Source of the DNA: Nocardia jinanensis
Lineage (GTDB): Bacteria; Actinomycetota; Actinomycetes; Mycobacteriales; Mycobacteriaceae
Length of the DNA stretch: 64,000 nt
NCBI RefSeq assembly: GCF_014645735.1
Contig: NZ_BMMH01000016.1
Coordinates: 1-64,000 of the forward strand
Direction: 5' to 3'
Below the pieces are notes generated by a model. That model made no database searches. It was given only the letters and a program-made list of their open reading frames with translations, and was not told the DNA's origin. Each line of letters opens with the position of its first letter. The first letter of the stretch is position 1. The translations under genes and the position numbers were made by a program. Below, piece by piece: positions 25,172-32,498 of the stretch.

Positions 25172-26452
25172 ATGGCGCGCATCGGCGACGGCGGCGATCT
25201 GCTCAAATGCTCGTTCTGCGGAAAGAGCCAGAAGCAGGTCAAGAAGCTCATTGCGGGACCAGGGGTGTACATCTGCGACGAGTGCATCGATCTGTGCAAC
25301 GAAATCATCGAGGAGGAGCTGGCCGAGTCCAGCGAGGTCAAACTCGATGAGTTGCCCAAACCCGCGGAGATCCGGGATTTCCTGGAGAACTACGTGATCG
25401 GGCAGGATACTGCCAAACGCACGCTCGCGGTCGCGGTGTACAACCACTACAAGCGTATTCAGGCCGGGGACAAGGGTCGTGACGCGCGCGGGGAAAGTGT
25501 CGAGTTGGCGAAGTCCAATATTCTGATGCTCGGCCCCACCGGCTGCGGTAAGACCTATCTGGCGCAGACGCTGGCGAAAATGCTGAATGTTCCGTTCGCG
25601 ATCGCCGATGCCACCGCGCTGACCGAAGCCGGTTATGTCGGTGAGGACGTCGAGAACATTCTCCTCAAACTCATTCAGGCCGCGGATTACGACGTCAAGC
25701 GCGCCGAGACCGGGATCATCTACATCGACGAGGTCGACAAGATCGCACGTAAGAGCGAGAACCCGTCGATCACCCGTGATGTCTCCGGCGAAGGTGTGCA
25801 GCAGGCGCTGCTGAAGATCCTCGAGGGGACCCAGGCGAGTGTGCCGCCGCAGGGTGGGCGCAAGCATCCGCATCAGGAGTTCATCCAGATCGACACCACC
25901 AATGTGCTGTTCATCGTGGCGGGCGCGTTCGCCGGTCTGGAGAAGATCATCTCCGACCGTACGGGCCACCGCGGGATCGGTTTCGGCGCCGAGGTGCGGT
26001 CGAAGGCCGAGATCGACACCACCGATCACTTCTCCGAGGTGATGCCGGAGGATCTGATCAAGTTCGGTCTGATCCCCGAGTTCATCGGCCGGTTGCCGGT
26101 GGTGGCGTCGGTGACCAACCTGGACAAGGACTCCCTGGTGAAGATCCTGTCCGAGCCCAAGAACGCTTTGGTGAAGCAGTACATCCGGTTGTTCGAGATG
26201 GACGGTGTGGATCTGGAGTTCACCCGTGACGCGCTCGAGGCAGTGGCCGATCAGGCGATTCTGCGCGGTACCGGCGCGCGTGGTCTGCGCGCCATCATGG
26301 AGGAAGTCCTGCAGCAGGTGATGTTCGATATCCCGAGCCGCGACGATGTGGCCAAGGTTGTCGTCGACGCGGATACGGTCAACGACAATGTGCTGCCCAC
26401 CATCGTGCCGCGTAAGCGGGAGCGTCCGGAGCGCCGCGACAAGTCGGCCTGA
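25172..26452 (+). CDS. clpX: ATP-dependent Clp protease ATP-binding subunit ClpX
   Basis: A 426-residue AAA+ unfoldase that feeds substrates to ClpP1P2, the same length as the M. tuberculosis protein. It has the N-terminal C4 zinc domain (Cys13, Cys16, Cys35, Cys38), Walker A GPTGCGKT (121-128), the pore loop GYVGEDV, Walker B IIYIDEVDK and the sensor regions through GARGLRAIMEE. ATG 25172 starts the conserved N-terminus, with AGGGA 8 nt upstream; the longer reading from 25055 is rejected. Confidence 0.97.
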   Translation: MARIGDGGDLLKCSFCGKSQKQVKKLIAGPGVYICDECIDLCNEIIEEELAESSEVKLDELPKPAEIRDFLENYVIGQDTAKRTLAVAVYNHYKRIQAGDKGRDARGESVELAKSNILMLGPTGCGKTYLAQTLAKMLNVPFAIADATALTEAGYVGEDVENILLKLIQAADYDVKRAETGIIYIDEVDKIARKSENPSITRDVSGEGVQQALLKILEGTQASVPPQGGRKHPHQEFIQIDTTNVLFIVAGAFAGLEKIISDRTGHRGIGFGAEVRSKAEIDTTDHFSEVMPEDLIKFGLIPEFIGRLPVVASVTNLDKDSLVKILSEPKNALVKQYIRLFEMDGVDLEFTRDALEAVADQAILRGTGARGLRAIMEEVLQQVMFDIPSRDDVAKVVVDADTVNDNVLPTIVPRKRERPERRDKSA

Positions 26453-26483
26453 CCGGCTTCGCGATCGTTCCGACGCGGGAACG

Positions 26484-26504
26484 GGGCCGGCCCGGAGCCG
26501 GCCC
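26484..26504 (+). terminator. hairpin terminator after clpX
   Basis: GGGCCGGC (26484-26491) pairs with GCCGGCCC (26497-26504) around a 5-nt loop, 31 nt after the clpX stop. Confidence 0.5.
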
Positions 26505-26552
26505 GCTGTAATCTCGGTGGCCCCTCGGCATTCGTGCGATGGAGAGCAGGTC

Positions 26553-27017
26553 ATGGCGACACAGCTGCGTGCGCGGGACGAACGGTTCGGGCGTCGCTGT
26601 GACGCCGATACGCCCACGCGGTCGATCCGCGTGGGCGTATTGCTGTCCTCGATCGCAGCCGTGCTGGCCTCGTGCCTGCTCACCACTGCTCCGGCCGGTG
26701 CGACCGTGCGCGAGGTCAGTGTGACACCGGACCTGAACACCGGTATCCGGACGAACTACGGCACCGGGTGCAGCTACACCGTGCGGGCCTGGCTGAGCGA
26801 GGCGGTGACCGAGGTGACGTTCCTGGACAACGGGGTCCCGTTCGCTACGCTCCCGCCCGCCGGCGGTGGGCTCGCGCTGGTGCACTGGGTGCCCGCTTAC
26901 GAGGGCGACCACACCCTGCAGGCCGTCCAGCCGACCGGCGGCGACGACCAGGCGCCCTATGTGCAGGTCTTCGTCGGCCGTGGTGAGCACATCGGCTACG
27001 CGTGCTGGGTCATCTGA
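26553..27017 (+). CDS. secreted protein of unknown function
   Basis: A 154-residue protein with an extended N-terminus, then a hydrophobic signal segment (VGVLLSSIAAVLASCLL, about residues 27-43) with likely cleavage near AGA. The mature part of about 105 residues is beta-rich with two cysteines (GTGCSY and YACWVI) and resembles an Ig-like secreted fold (VTEVTFLDNGVPFATLPP). I cannot name the family. The first 26 residues are unusual before a signal peptide, and GTG 26631, right at the hydrophobic segment, is an alternative start. Its stop is 7 bp from that of the convergent gene. Confidence 0.7.
   Translation: MATQLRARDERFGRRCDADTPTRSIRVGVLLSSIAAVLASCLLTTAPAGATVREVSVTPDLNTGIRTNYGTGCSYTVRAWLSEAVTEVTFLDNGVPFATLPPAGGGLALVHWVPAYEGDHTLQAVQPTGGDDQAPYVQVFVGRGEHIGYACWVI
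26608..26640. repeat. 14-bp perfect inverted repeat inside the 5' end of a reading frame
   Basis: The arms at 26608-26621 and 26627-26640 (ATACGCCCACGCGG and its complement) enclose a 5-nt loop. The hairpin lies within codons 19-29 of the long reading of the secreted protein. It could also be a second clpX terminator if translation of that gene really starts at GTG 26631. Confidence 0.7.
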
Positions 27018-27024
27018 GCCGGAT

Positions 27025-27594
27025 TCATGCCCAGGGCACCCGGCAGGAATCGGTGCTGAATCCCTGCGCGGTGATGCCCAGAGCGTGGTTGTTGCGTGCC
27101 CGGGAATTTTCCAGGGCGATCTGATAGGTCAGTTCGACGACCTCCGCGCGGCCGAAGCGTTCTACCAGGTCGGCGACCTGCTCGTCGGTGACGGTCATCG
27201 GGGTGGCCGTCATGGCGTCGGCATAGGCGATGGCCGCGCGCTCGTCGTCGGTGTAGTGCGGTGACGTCTCGTAGTCGGCGATGTGCTGGAGACGGTCTAT
27301 GTCCAGGCCGTCCAGCCGCTGCAGCATGGTCCCGAAGTCGACGCACCACGAACAGCCGATGGTCCATGCCGTCCGGTAGACCGCGATTTCACGGATATTG
27401 GCCGGTAGTTTCTTCGATACCTTCTCGGCGAGCATTTCGTGCACCCCACCGGCGACCAGGATTCCGGTGTGATGCGCGCCGACCGCGAAGGGTTCGGGGA
27501 CTTCGCCGACTTTGCGCTTGGCGAACCAGTACAGCGCTCTGGTCAGTGGACCGGCGTTCTCCGGGGCTACTGCGGGAATGCGTGAAGTGCTCAT
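27025..27594 (-). CDS. carboxymuconolactone decarboxylase-family (AhpD-like) protein
   Basis: The 189-residue protein has the CMD/AhpD-like helical fold with the redox motif IGCSWCVDFG (CxxC). In AhpD-like members these cysteines reduce peroxidases; a downstream His is usual (here LENSRARNNHALGI). There is no adjacent peroxiredoxin, so the partner is unknown. The ATG has AGGAGGAG about 6 nt upstream, a strong ribosome site. It lies downstream of the KSI-like gene on the same strand, but a strong terminator separates them. Confidence 0.85.
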   Translation of the reverse strand: MSTSRIPAVAPENAGPLTRALYWFAKRKVGEVPEPFAVGAHHTGILVAGGVHEMLAEKVSKKLPANIREIAVYRTAWTIGCSWCVDFGTMLQRLDGLDIDRLQHIADYETSPHYTDDERAAIAYADAMTATPMTVTDEQVADLVERFGRAEVVELTYQIALENSRARNNHALGITAQGFSTDSCRVPWA

Positions 27595-27767
27595 CGGGTC
27601 TCCTCCTGAGGTGGGTAAGTTGTCCCTGCAACTCGGACGAGATAGCGACCCGTGGCGTGACGCCCCGGAGCGCCTACGGTGACGGCCGAGCGCACCCGTG
27701 CCCTGAGATCAGGCTATGCCGGGTGCGCGGTGGGGACCAGGCCGGTCGTAGGCGGCTCCGGGGCAGA

Positions 27768-27806
27768 GCGATGCGGCGGCTCAGCGCAGTCGAGCCGCCG
27801 CATCGC
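27768..27806 (-). terminator. 15-bp-stem terminator of the KSI-like gene
   Basis: A perfect 15-bp inverted repeat (27768-27782 with 27792-27806) and a 9-nt loop start 3 nt after the stop of the minus-strand gene at 27810. The AT-containing stem makes a chance match unlikely. Confidence 0.8.
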
Positions 27807-27809
27807 GGC

Positions 27810-28187
27810 TCATTCGGGTTCGACCGACATATCCTCGGCGCTCCAGTAGGCGCGCATCCGGATGATCCGGCCGTCGTCGTCGAACTCCATCGCATCGATC
27901 GGGCTGAGCGTCATCCGCTGCCCGCCCGCTCTGGTTACCAGAGTGAACACGAAGGCGGCGTGGTTTCCGGCGATCCGTACGGTCTCCGGGGCGAGGCTGG
28001 TCTCCCGCTCGAGGCTCGCGATCACGTCGTAGAACTCGCGGATGGCCTCGTGCCCCTGTTTGGGCTCGGTGCCGATCGGGTCCTCGATCACGGCGTCGGG
28101 GGCATAGAGATCGACGATATCCGCGGTCGGTCCGGTGCCGACCAGTTTCACGTACTGTTCGACTACATCGCGGATCTCCCGTGCCAT
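27810..28187 (-). CDS. ketosteroid isomerase-like (SnoaL/NTF2-fold) protein
   Basis: The 125-residue protein has the NTF2-like fold and the three catalytic positions of steroid delta5-3-ketoisomerase: Tyr12 (VVEQYVKLV), Asp36 (VIEDPIGTEP) and Asp98 (SPIDAMEF). Length fits the family (about 125-130). Such enzymes shift the double bond in 3-oxo-delta5-steroids. The start is ATG 28187, where the conserved N-terminus begins. A perfect KstR-type operator lies 17 bp upstream, which supports a steroid-catabolic role; the exact substrate is inference. The upstream extension of the frame crosses the operator and is rejected. Confidence 0.85.
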   Translation of the reverse strand: MAREIRDVVEQYVKLVGTGPTADIVDLYAPDAVIEDPIGTEPKQGHEAIREFYDVIASLERETSLAPETVRIAGNHAAFVFTLVTRAGGQRMTLSPIDAMEFDDDGRIIRMRAYWSAEDMSVEPE

Positions 28188-28204
28188 CACCACTCCTACC
28201 GAAA

Positions 28205-28218
28205 TGAAACGTGTTCTA
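28205..28218. promoter_or_regulatory. KstR-type operator
   Basis: TGAAACGTGTTCTA matches the 14-bp palindromic KstR consensus TNNAACNNGTTNNA at every fixed position. It sits 17 bp upstream of the KSI-like start, where bound repressor would block transcription. KstR is the TetR repressor of cholesterol catabolism in mycobacteria and rhodococci. The rest of the 28188-28640 gap is comparatively AT-rich and holds a small inverted repeat (AACACT-TCG-AGTGTT, 28428-28442) but no convincing gene. Confidence 0.75.
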
Positions 28219-28640
28219 GGTTCGGGAGCGTAGCAGTTGCTTGCGCGTCCGGTATAGGAATCGGCGCGTGACAGGATATTCGCATATCCGCCCACCGCTG
28301 TGTTGTGGCCGGATAATGCCAGGTAGAGACGGTGAACCCGCAGAGCGGGCGGGTATCGCCGCTGATCCCTCGGTTCGCCGTTGAACCGCCGCCGTGCAGG
28401 TATGTGTCTGCTGATAATTTCGCAGCGAACACTTCGAGTGTTACGTGTTCCAGGCGGTATTTTGCGCAGGAGCCTATTGGCCGGGTGTCCGTGATCCGGG
28501 TGCCCTCCGGGCGAGCGAATCAGAAATCATTGCTATGACTGCAGGTCCGGACGGTGTGTCGATCGTTCGGTGTCGGTATTGTGATGTTGAATCGACCCGG
28601 TCAACCAGATGTTCGAGCGATGAGTGAAAGCGGAGGAGAT

Positions 28641-28955
28641 ATGGCACTGCCAACGATGACCGCGGAACAACGCACGGAGGCTCTGGCCAAAGCGGCGGCG
28701 GTGCGCAAGGCGCGCTCCGAACTGATCGGTCAGGTGAAAGACGGCAAAGTCTCTGTCGCCGACCTGCTGCGCAAGGCCGATAGTGATGAACTGGTCAAGA
28801 AGACGAAGGTGGTCGCCGTGATCAAGGCGCTGCCCGGCGTCGGCCCCGTGAAGGCCGCCAAGCTGATGGACCAGGCGGATATCCCGGAGGATCGCCGGAT
28901 CGGCGGGCTGGGCGCCCGTCAGCGGGCGGCGCTGCTGGAGGCGCTGGCCAACTGA
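28641..28955 (+). CDS. mycobacterial-type integration host factor (mIHF/sIHF) paralogue
   Basis: A 104-residue nucleoid protein beginning MALPTMTAEQRTEALAKAAA, the mIHF signature, with the helix-two-turn-helix region LPGVGPVKAAKLMDQADIP and the C-terminal RRIGGLGARQRAALLE. The length equals M. tuberculosis mIHF, but the middle is divergent (KDGKVSVADLLRKADSDE), and the C-terminal RGLG loop reads GGLG. The canonical gene is next to gmk; this one is not, so it is probably a second copy. The ATG has GGAGG 4 nt upstream. In-frame ATG 28620 would add seven residues. Confidence 0.85.
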   Translation: MALPTMTAEQRTEALAKAAAVRKARSELIGQVKDGKVSVADLLRKADSDELVKKTKVVAVIKALPGVGPVKAAKLMDQADIPEDRRIGGLGARQRAALLEALAN

Positions 28956-28961
28956 GGAGGG

Positions 28962-28984
28962 GGAGCGTCCGGCTCGGACGCTCC
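28962..28984 (+). terminator. terminator after the mIHF paralogue
   Basis: A perfect 10-bp stem (GGAGCGTCCG with CGGACGCTCC) and a 3-nt loop lie 6 nt after the stop. Confidence 0.65.
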
Positions 28985-29138
28985 GAACTCCGGCCGTGGC
29001 CGAGCCGGTCGGTGAAACGACCGGCGTGGCCCGGCGTGGCTGTCGCGAGCCGTCGTATCCGATCACGCGCGCCGATTCGGCGCGTCGGTTCCGGGCGGTT
29101 CGCGGCCCCGATCGGGGGAGTATGGCTACCGTGGCCGT

Positions 29139-29576
29139 ATGGCCATCCGCGAAGAACTCGATGCGTTCCTCGACGAATATCAGTCCACTCTGAGCGCCTA
29201 CGACGCCGAACGTACGGCCGCGCTGTGGGGGACCCCCGGCACGATAGTCGGCGACGATTTCGTCGGTGCGCTGCATTCACGCGACGAGATGGCCCAGGGG
29301 CTGGCGCAGGCTCATCCCATTTATCAGATGCTCGGTTTGACGCGCGTCGACCATACCGTGATCGATTACGCGGAGCTGACCGGTTCGCTGATTCGTGTGC
29401 GCGTGCGCTGGCATTTCTACGACAGCGACGACGACCTGCTGACCGATAGCGATTACGAGTATCTGTTGCGCCGAGACGACGAGGGATTGCGTACCTACGT
29501 CGCGGTCGCCATCGACGAGGCGGAGAAACTGTCCCGGCTGGCGGCGGACCGGGGAATCAGGTTGCCGGGGATGTGA
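29139..29576 (+). CDS. NTF2-like (SnoaL-type) protein of unknown function
   Basis: A 145-residue soluble protein that appears to adopt an NTF2-like fold (N-terminal helix EELDAFLDEYQSTLSAYDAE, then strands such as RVRVRWHFYDSDD). No catalytic residues can be assigned. There is no Shine-Dalgarno; a TACCGT hexamer (29127-29132) ends 6 nt before the ATG, so the transcript is probably leaderless. The stop is 32 bp from the stop of the convergent TetR gene. Function unknown. Confidence 0.7.
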   Translation: MAIREELDAFLDEYQSTLSAYDAERTAALWGTPGTIVGDDFVGALHSRDEMAQGLAQAHPIYQMLGLTRVDHTVIDYAELTGSLIRVRVRWHFYDSDDDLLTDSDYEYLLRRDDEGLRTYVAVAIDEAEKLSRLAADRGIRLPGM

Positions 29577-29608
29577 CCTTTCGGCGTCCGGAAGCGGCCG
29601 GCCCGGAA

Positions 29609-30349
29609 TTATGCGTCGGTCGCGCGGGCGCCGCGCTCGGCCAGTAGTGCCGCTATTCCGTCGAGAATGCGCTCGGTACCGAATTCGAGGGCGGCATCCC
29701 GCTGGGGTGTCCGTGCATGGTGCCCGGTGGGGGCCGCGGGTTCCGATATCGCCGCGGTCAGCTGTGGAAACCGGCCGCCGGCCAGTTCCAGCGCCGCGGC
29801 CATCGCGCCGGTGAATTCCTCCTCGGTGGCTCCGGGGCCCACTACTTGCTGCGCCAGGCTGCGCACATGCCCGTTCAGCACGACGAGCGTGTCCAGCCGC
29901 TCCGGCCCGGTCAGTTCGATATCGGCCACCGCTGCCAGCGCGGATTCGGTCCAGCCCAGTTCGTTGGGGCCCATCGGCCGCGCTCCGGCCAGTAGTTCCA
30001 TCACCCACGGGTGGCGCCGGTAGCGCTCGAAGGTCAGCAGGGCCCATGAGCGTAGGCCGCTGCGCCACGGCTCGGGGCCCGAGGTGTCCAGGACGGGCAG
30101 CCCGTTCATGGCCTCTTCCACCATCAACGCGGTGAGTTCGGCCTTTCCCGGGAGGTGGCGGTACAGCGACATCTTCGTGTAGCCGAGCCGGTCGGCCAGT
30201 CGCTGCATCGACAGGGCGGCCAAGCCTTCGGTATCGGCCAGTTCGACCGCCGCGGCGACGATCGCGGACCGCGTGAGGGTGGGTTTGGGCCCGCGGGTCG
30301 GTCGCCGGTCGGTTCCCCAGAGCAGCTCCAGCACGGTCGGCGTGGCCAT
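29609..30349 (-). CDS. TetR/AcrR-family regulator
   Basis: The 246-residue protein has a TetR-type helix-turn-helix (about residues 25-70; ADTEGLAALSMQRLADRLGY, TKMSLYRHLPGKAEL) and a long helical C-terminal ligand domain of the TetR_C type. It is divergent from a flavin monooxygenase, with a 105-bp shared promoter region that contains a palindrome. The likely role is a repressor of that monooxygenase and of itself; the inducer would be an aromatic or drug-like substrate. ATG 30349 is chosen because the family N-terminus begins there and AAAGG lies upstream. Confidence 0.88.
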   Translation of the reverse strand: MATPTVLELLWGTDRRPTRGPKPTLTRSAIVAAAVELADTEGLAALSMQRLADRLGYTKMSLYRHLPGKAELTALMVEEAMNGLPVLDTSGPEPWRSGLRSWALLTFERYRRHPWVMELLAGARPMGPNELGWTESALAAVADIELTGPERLDTLVVLNGHVRSLAQQVVGPGATEEEFTGAMAAALELAGGRFPQLTAAISEPAAPTGHHARTPQRDAALEFGTERILDGIAALLAERGARATDA

Positions 30350-30369
30350 CGGATGCCTTTCGGAGGTGG

Positions 30370-30398
30370 TTGACGTGGAACTGTGTCTACCATACGCT
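30370..30398 (+). promoter_or_regulatory. promoter of the flavin monooxygenase
   Basis: TTGACG (30370-30375), a 17-nt spacer and TACGCT (30393-30398) form a good housekeeping-type promoter, giving a start of transcription near 30405 and a 50-nt leader. Confidence 0.55.
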
Positions 30399-30413
30399 GA
30401 ATCGCGTCCGATG

Positions 30414-30428
30414 GAAACAGTTTCTGTT
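30414..30428. promoter_or_regulatory. candidate TetR operator
   Basis: GAAACAGTTTC (30414-30424) overlaps AACAG-TTT-CTGTT (30416-30428). Both are perfect inverted repeats, placed just downstream of the predicted transcription start between the divergent TetR and monooxygenase genes. Confidence 0.45.
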
Positions 30429-30454
30429 GGACGCAGACATGGATGGAGTTCATC

Positions 30455-31624
30455 ATGCAGAACCGCACCGTTCTCGTCTCCGGCGCGAGCATCGCCGGCC
30501 CCGCGCTCGCCTACTGGCTCGACCACCACGGATTCGATGTCACTGTGGTCGAGCGCGCACCCGCCCTGCGTCGTGGCGGTCAGGCCGTGGACTTCAAGGG
30601 GTCCGTGCAACGCACGGTGCTCGAGCGGATGGGCGTCTACGACGAGATCCGGCGGCGCAGTACCGGGGCCACCGATATGGTCTTCGTCGATGCCGGCGGC
30701 CGGGAACAAGCGCGAATGTCCGGCGACTTCACCGGCGGCGATGTCGAGATCCTGCGGGGTGATCTCGCCCGGATCCTCTATGAGCTCACGGCCCGGCGCT
30801 GCGCTTACGTGTTCGGGGATTCGATCAGCGCGCTGCGGGAAACCGCCGATGACGTCGAGGTCGAATTCGAACAGGGGCCGCCGCGCCGGTTCGACCTGGT
30901 GATCGGCGCGGACGGTATCCATTCCCGGGTGCGCCGCCTGGCGTTCGGGCCGGAAGAGGAGTTCGTCCGGCATCGCGGCTACTACTACGCCATCGCCGGG
31001 GAGCCGCCCGCGAGTGAACGCGAGGACGGTCCGCGCCGGCGGGTCTCACACGCGTACAGCGCGCCGGGGCGGCTCGCCGTGCGCGGTGGTCCGAAAGCAC
31101 AGCAGCTGTACATGTTCGCCGCACCCGAACTCGGGTTCGCCGACGACGCCGAGAAGCGTCGAGTACTGGTCGAGCAATTCACCGGGATGGGCGGCGCGGT
31201 ACCCGAGATGCTCGCCGAACTCGCGGAGTACGACTTCTACCTGGACGCGCTGGCCCGGGTGCGCATCCCCAGCTATGTGTCCGGGCGAGTGGCCCTGGTC
31301 GGCGACAGCGCCTACGGGAACACTCTCGCCGGTTTCGGGACCGGTCTGGCGCTGGTGGGGGCCTACGTGCTGGCCGGTGAACTCGCCGCCGCCGCAGGCG
31401 ATCACACCGTGGCCTTCGCCCGGTACGAGCAGATCATGCGCCGGTACGCGAAGCTCGGAGGCAGTAGCAGCCCGGGGCCGTTCCTGGCGCCGAAAACGGC
31501 CTGGGGTCTGCGACTGCGCAACTGGTTCCTGGGGTCGCGCTGGTTCGATCTGATGGACAGGTTCGCCGGGGACGCCAAGGACGATATCGATCTGATCGAC
31601 TATGCCGGTGTGGCGCCACGGTAG
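30455..31624 (+). CDS. FAD-dependent aromatic monooxygenase (PHBH/TetX-like)
   Basis: A 389-residue class A flavoprotein hydroxylase. It has the N-terminal Rossmann segment TVLVSGASIAGPALAYWLDH with Glu-Arg after the second strand (VVERAP), the internal GADGIHSRVR motif that contacts NAD(P)H and FAD, and the second FAD motif LVGDSAYGNTLAGFGTGLAL. Relatives hydroxylate phenols or inactivate tetracyclines and rifamycins; the substrate here is unknown. ATG 30455 has GGAG 5 nt upstream, so it is preferred to ATG 30443. The gene is controlled by the divergent TetR. Confidence 0.88.
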   Translation: MQNRTVLVSGASIAGPALAYWLDHHGFDVTVVERAPALRRGGQAVDFKGSVQRTVLERMGVYDEIRRRSTGATDMVFVDAGGREQARMSGDFTGGDVEILRGDLARILYELTARRCAYVFGDSISALRETADDVEVEFEQGPPRRFDLVIGADGIHSRVRRLAFGPEEEFVRHRGYYYAIAGEPPASEREDGPRRRVSHAYSAPGRLAVRGGPKAQQLYMFAAPELGFADDAEKRRVLVEQFTGMGGAVPEMLAELAEYDFYLDALARVRIPSYVSGRVALVGDSAYGNTLAGFGTGLALVGAYVLAGELAAAAGDHTVAFARYEQIMRRYAKLGGSSSPGPFLAPKTAWGLRLRNWFLGSRWFDLMDRFAGDAKDDIDLIDYAGVAPR

Positions 31625-31670
31625 CGTGCAGGACAGCTCGCCGGTCCGCGCTTCGGGTGACGGGCTCGGG

Positions 31671-32498
31671 TCACCCGGTGGTGGTGGAGCCGCGAATCCG
31701 CTCCGGATGGCTGTAGATGTTCATCGTCTCGCCGCGGACGAAACCCGCCAGGGTGAGGCCGGACTCGTCGGCCAGATCGACGGCCAGCGAACTGGGCGCC
31801 GAGACGGCGGCCAGCACCGGAATACCGGCCAGGACCGCCTTCTGCGCCAGTTCGAACGACGCGCGCCCGCTGACCACCAGTACGAGATCGGGAGCCGGGA
31901 TCCGGTTTTCGCGCAGGGCCCAGCCGATCACTTTGTCCACCGCATTGTGGCGGCCGATATCCTCACGTACCGCCAAGACCTCCCCGGCGGTGGTGAACAG
32001 GCCGGCCGCGTGCAGACCACCGGTGGCGTCGAACACCGACTGGCGGCTGCGCAGTCGGTCCGGCAGTACGGCCAATACCTCGGCGTCGAGCAGCGGCTCC
32101 GGACTCGGCAGGGGATACCGGCTGCGCATCCGGATCTCGTCCAGCGCGGTGCGCCCGCAAAGACCGCAGGCGCCGGTGGTGAGGAAAGGGCGGGCCGGTA
32201 GGACGATCGGGGCGTGCAAGCCCACATCCAGCACGTTGTAGGTGTTGTGTCCCTCGTCGTCGGTACCGGCGCAATAGCGGGCGCTGTGGATATCGGCGGC
32301 CCCGGCGATCAGCGTCTCACCGAACAGGAAACCGTGCACCAGGTCGATATCGTGGCCCGGGGTGCGCATGGTGACGGTGAGCGATTCGCCGCGGATCCGG
32401 ATCTCCAGCGGCTCCTCGACGGCCAGGGTGTCGGGACGGATGATCTCGCCGGACGGGGTGATACGCCGCATCGGGCGTCGCGCGGTGACTCTGCTCAT
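31671..32498 (-). CDS. fdhD: formate dehydrogenase accessory sulfurtransferase FdhD
   Basis: FdhD moves sulfur from a cysteine desulfurase to the molybdenum cofactor of formate-dehydrogenase-type enzymes. The 275-residue protein has the catalytic pair Cys111 and Cys114 in GACGLCG, and the conserved REDIGRHNAVDKVIG and VVSGRASFELAQKA segments. Its start overlaps the stop of the upstream molybdopterin oxidoreductase gene by 4 bp (ATGA), so the two are translationally coupled, and FdhD most likely matures that enzyme. Confidence 0.95.
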   Translation of the reverse strand: MSRVTARRPMRRITPSGEIIRPDTLAVEEPLEIRIRGESLTVTMRTPGHDIDLVHGFLFGETLIAGAADIHSARYCAGTDDEGHNTYNVLDVGLHAPIVLPARPFLTTGACGLCGRTALDEIRMRSRYPLPSPEPLLDAEVLAVLPDRLRSRQSVFDATGGLHAAGLFTTAGEVLAVREDIGRHNAVDKVIGWALRENRIPAPDLVLVVSGRASFELAQKAVLAGIPVLAAVSAPSSLAVDLADESGLTLAGFVRGETMNIYSHPERIRGSTTTG

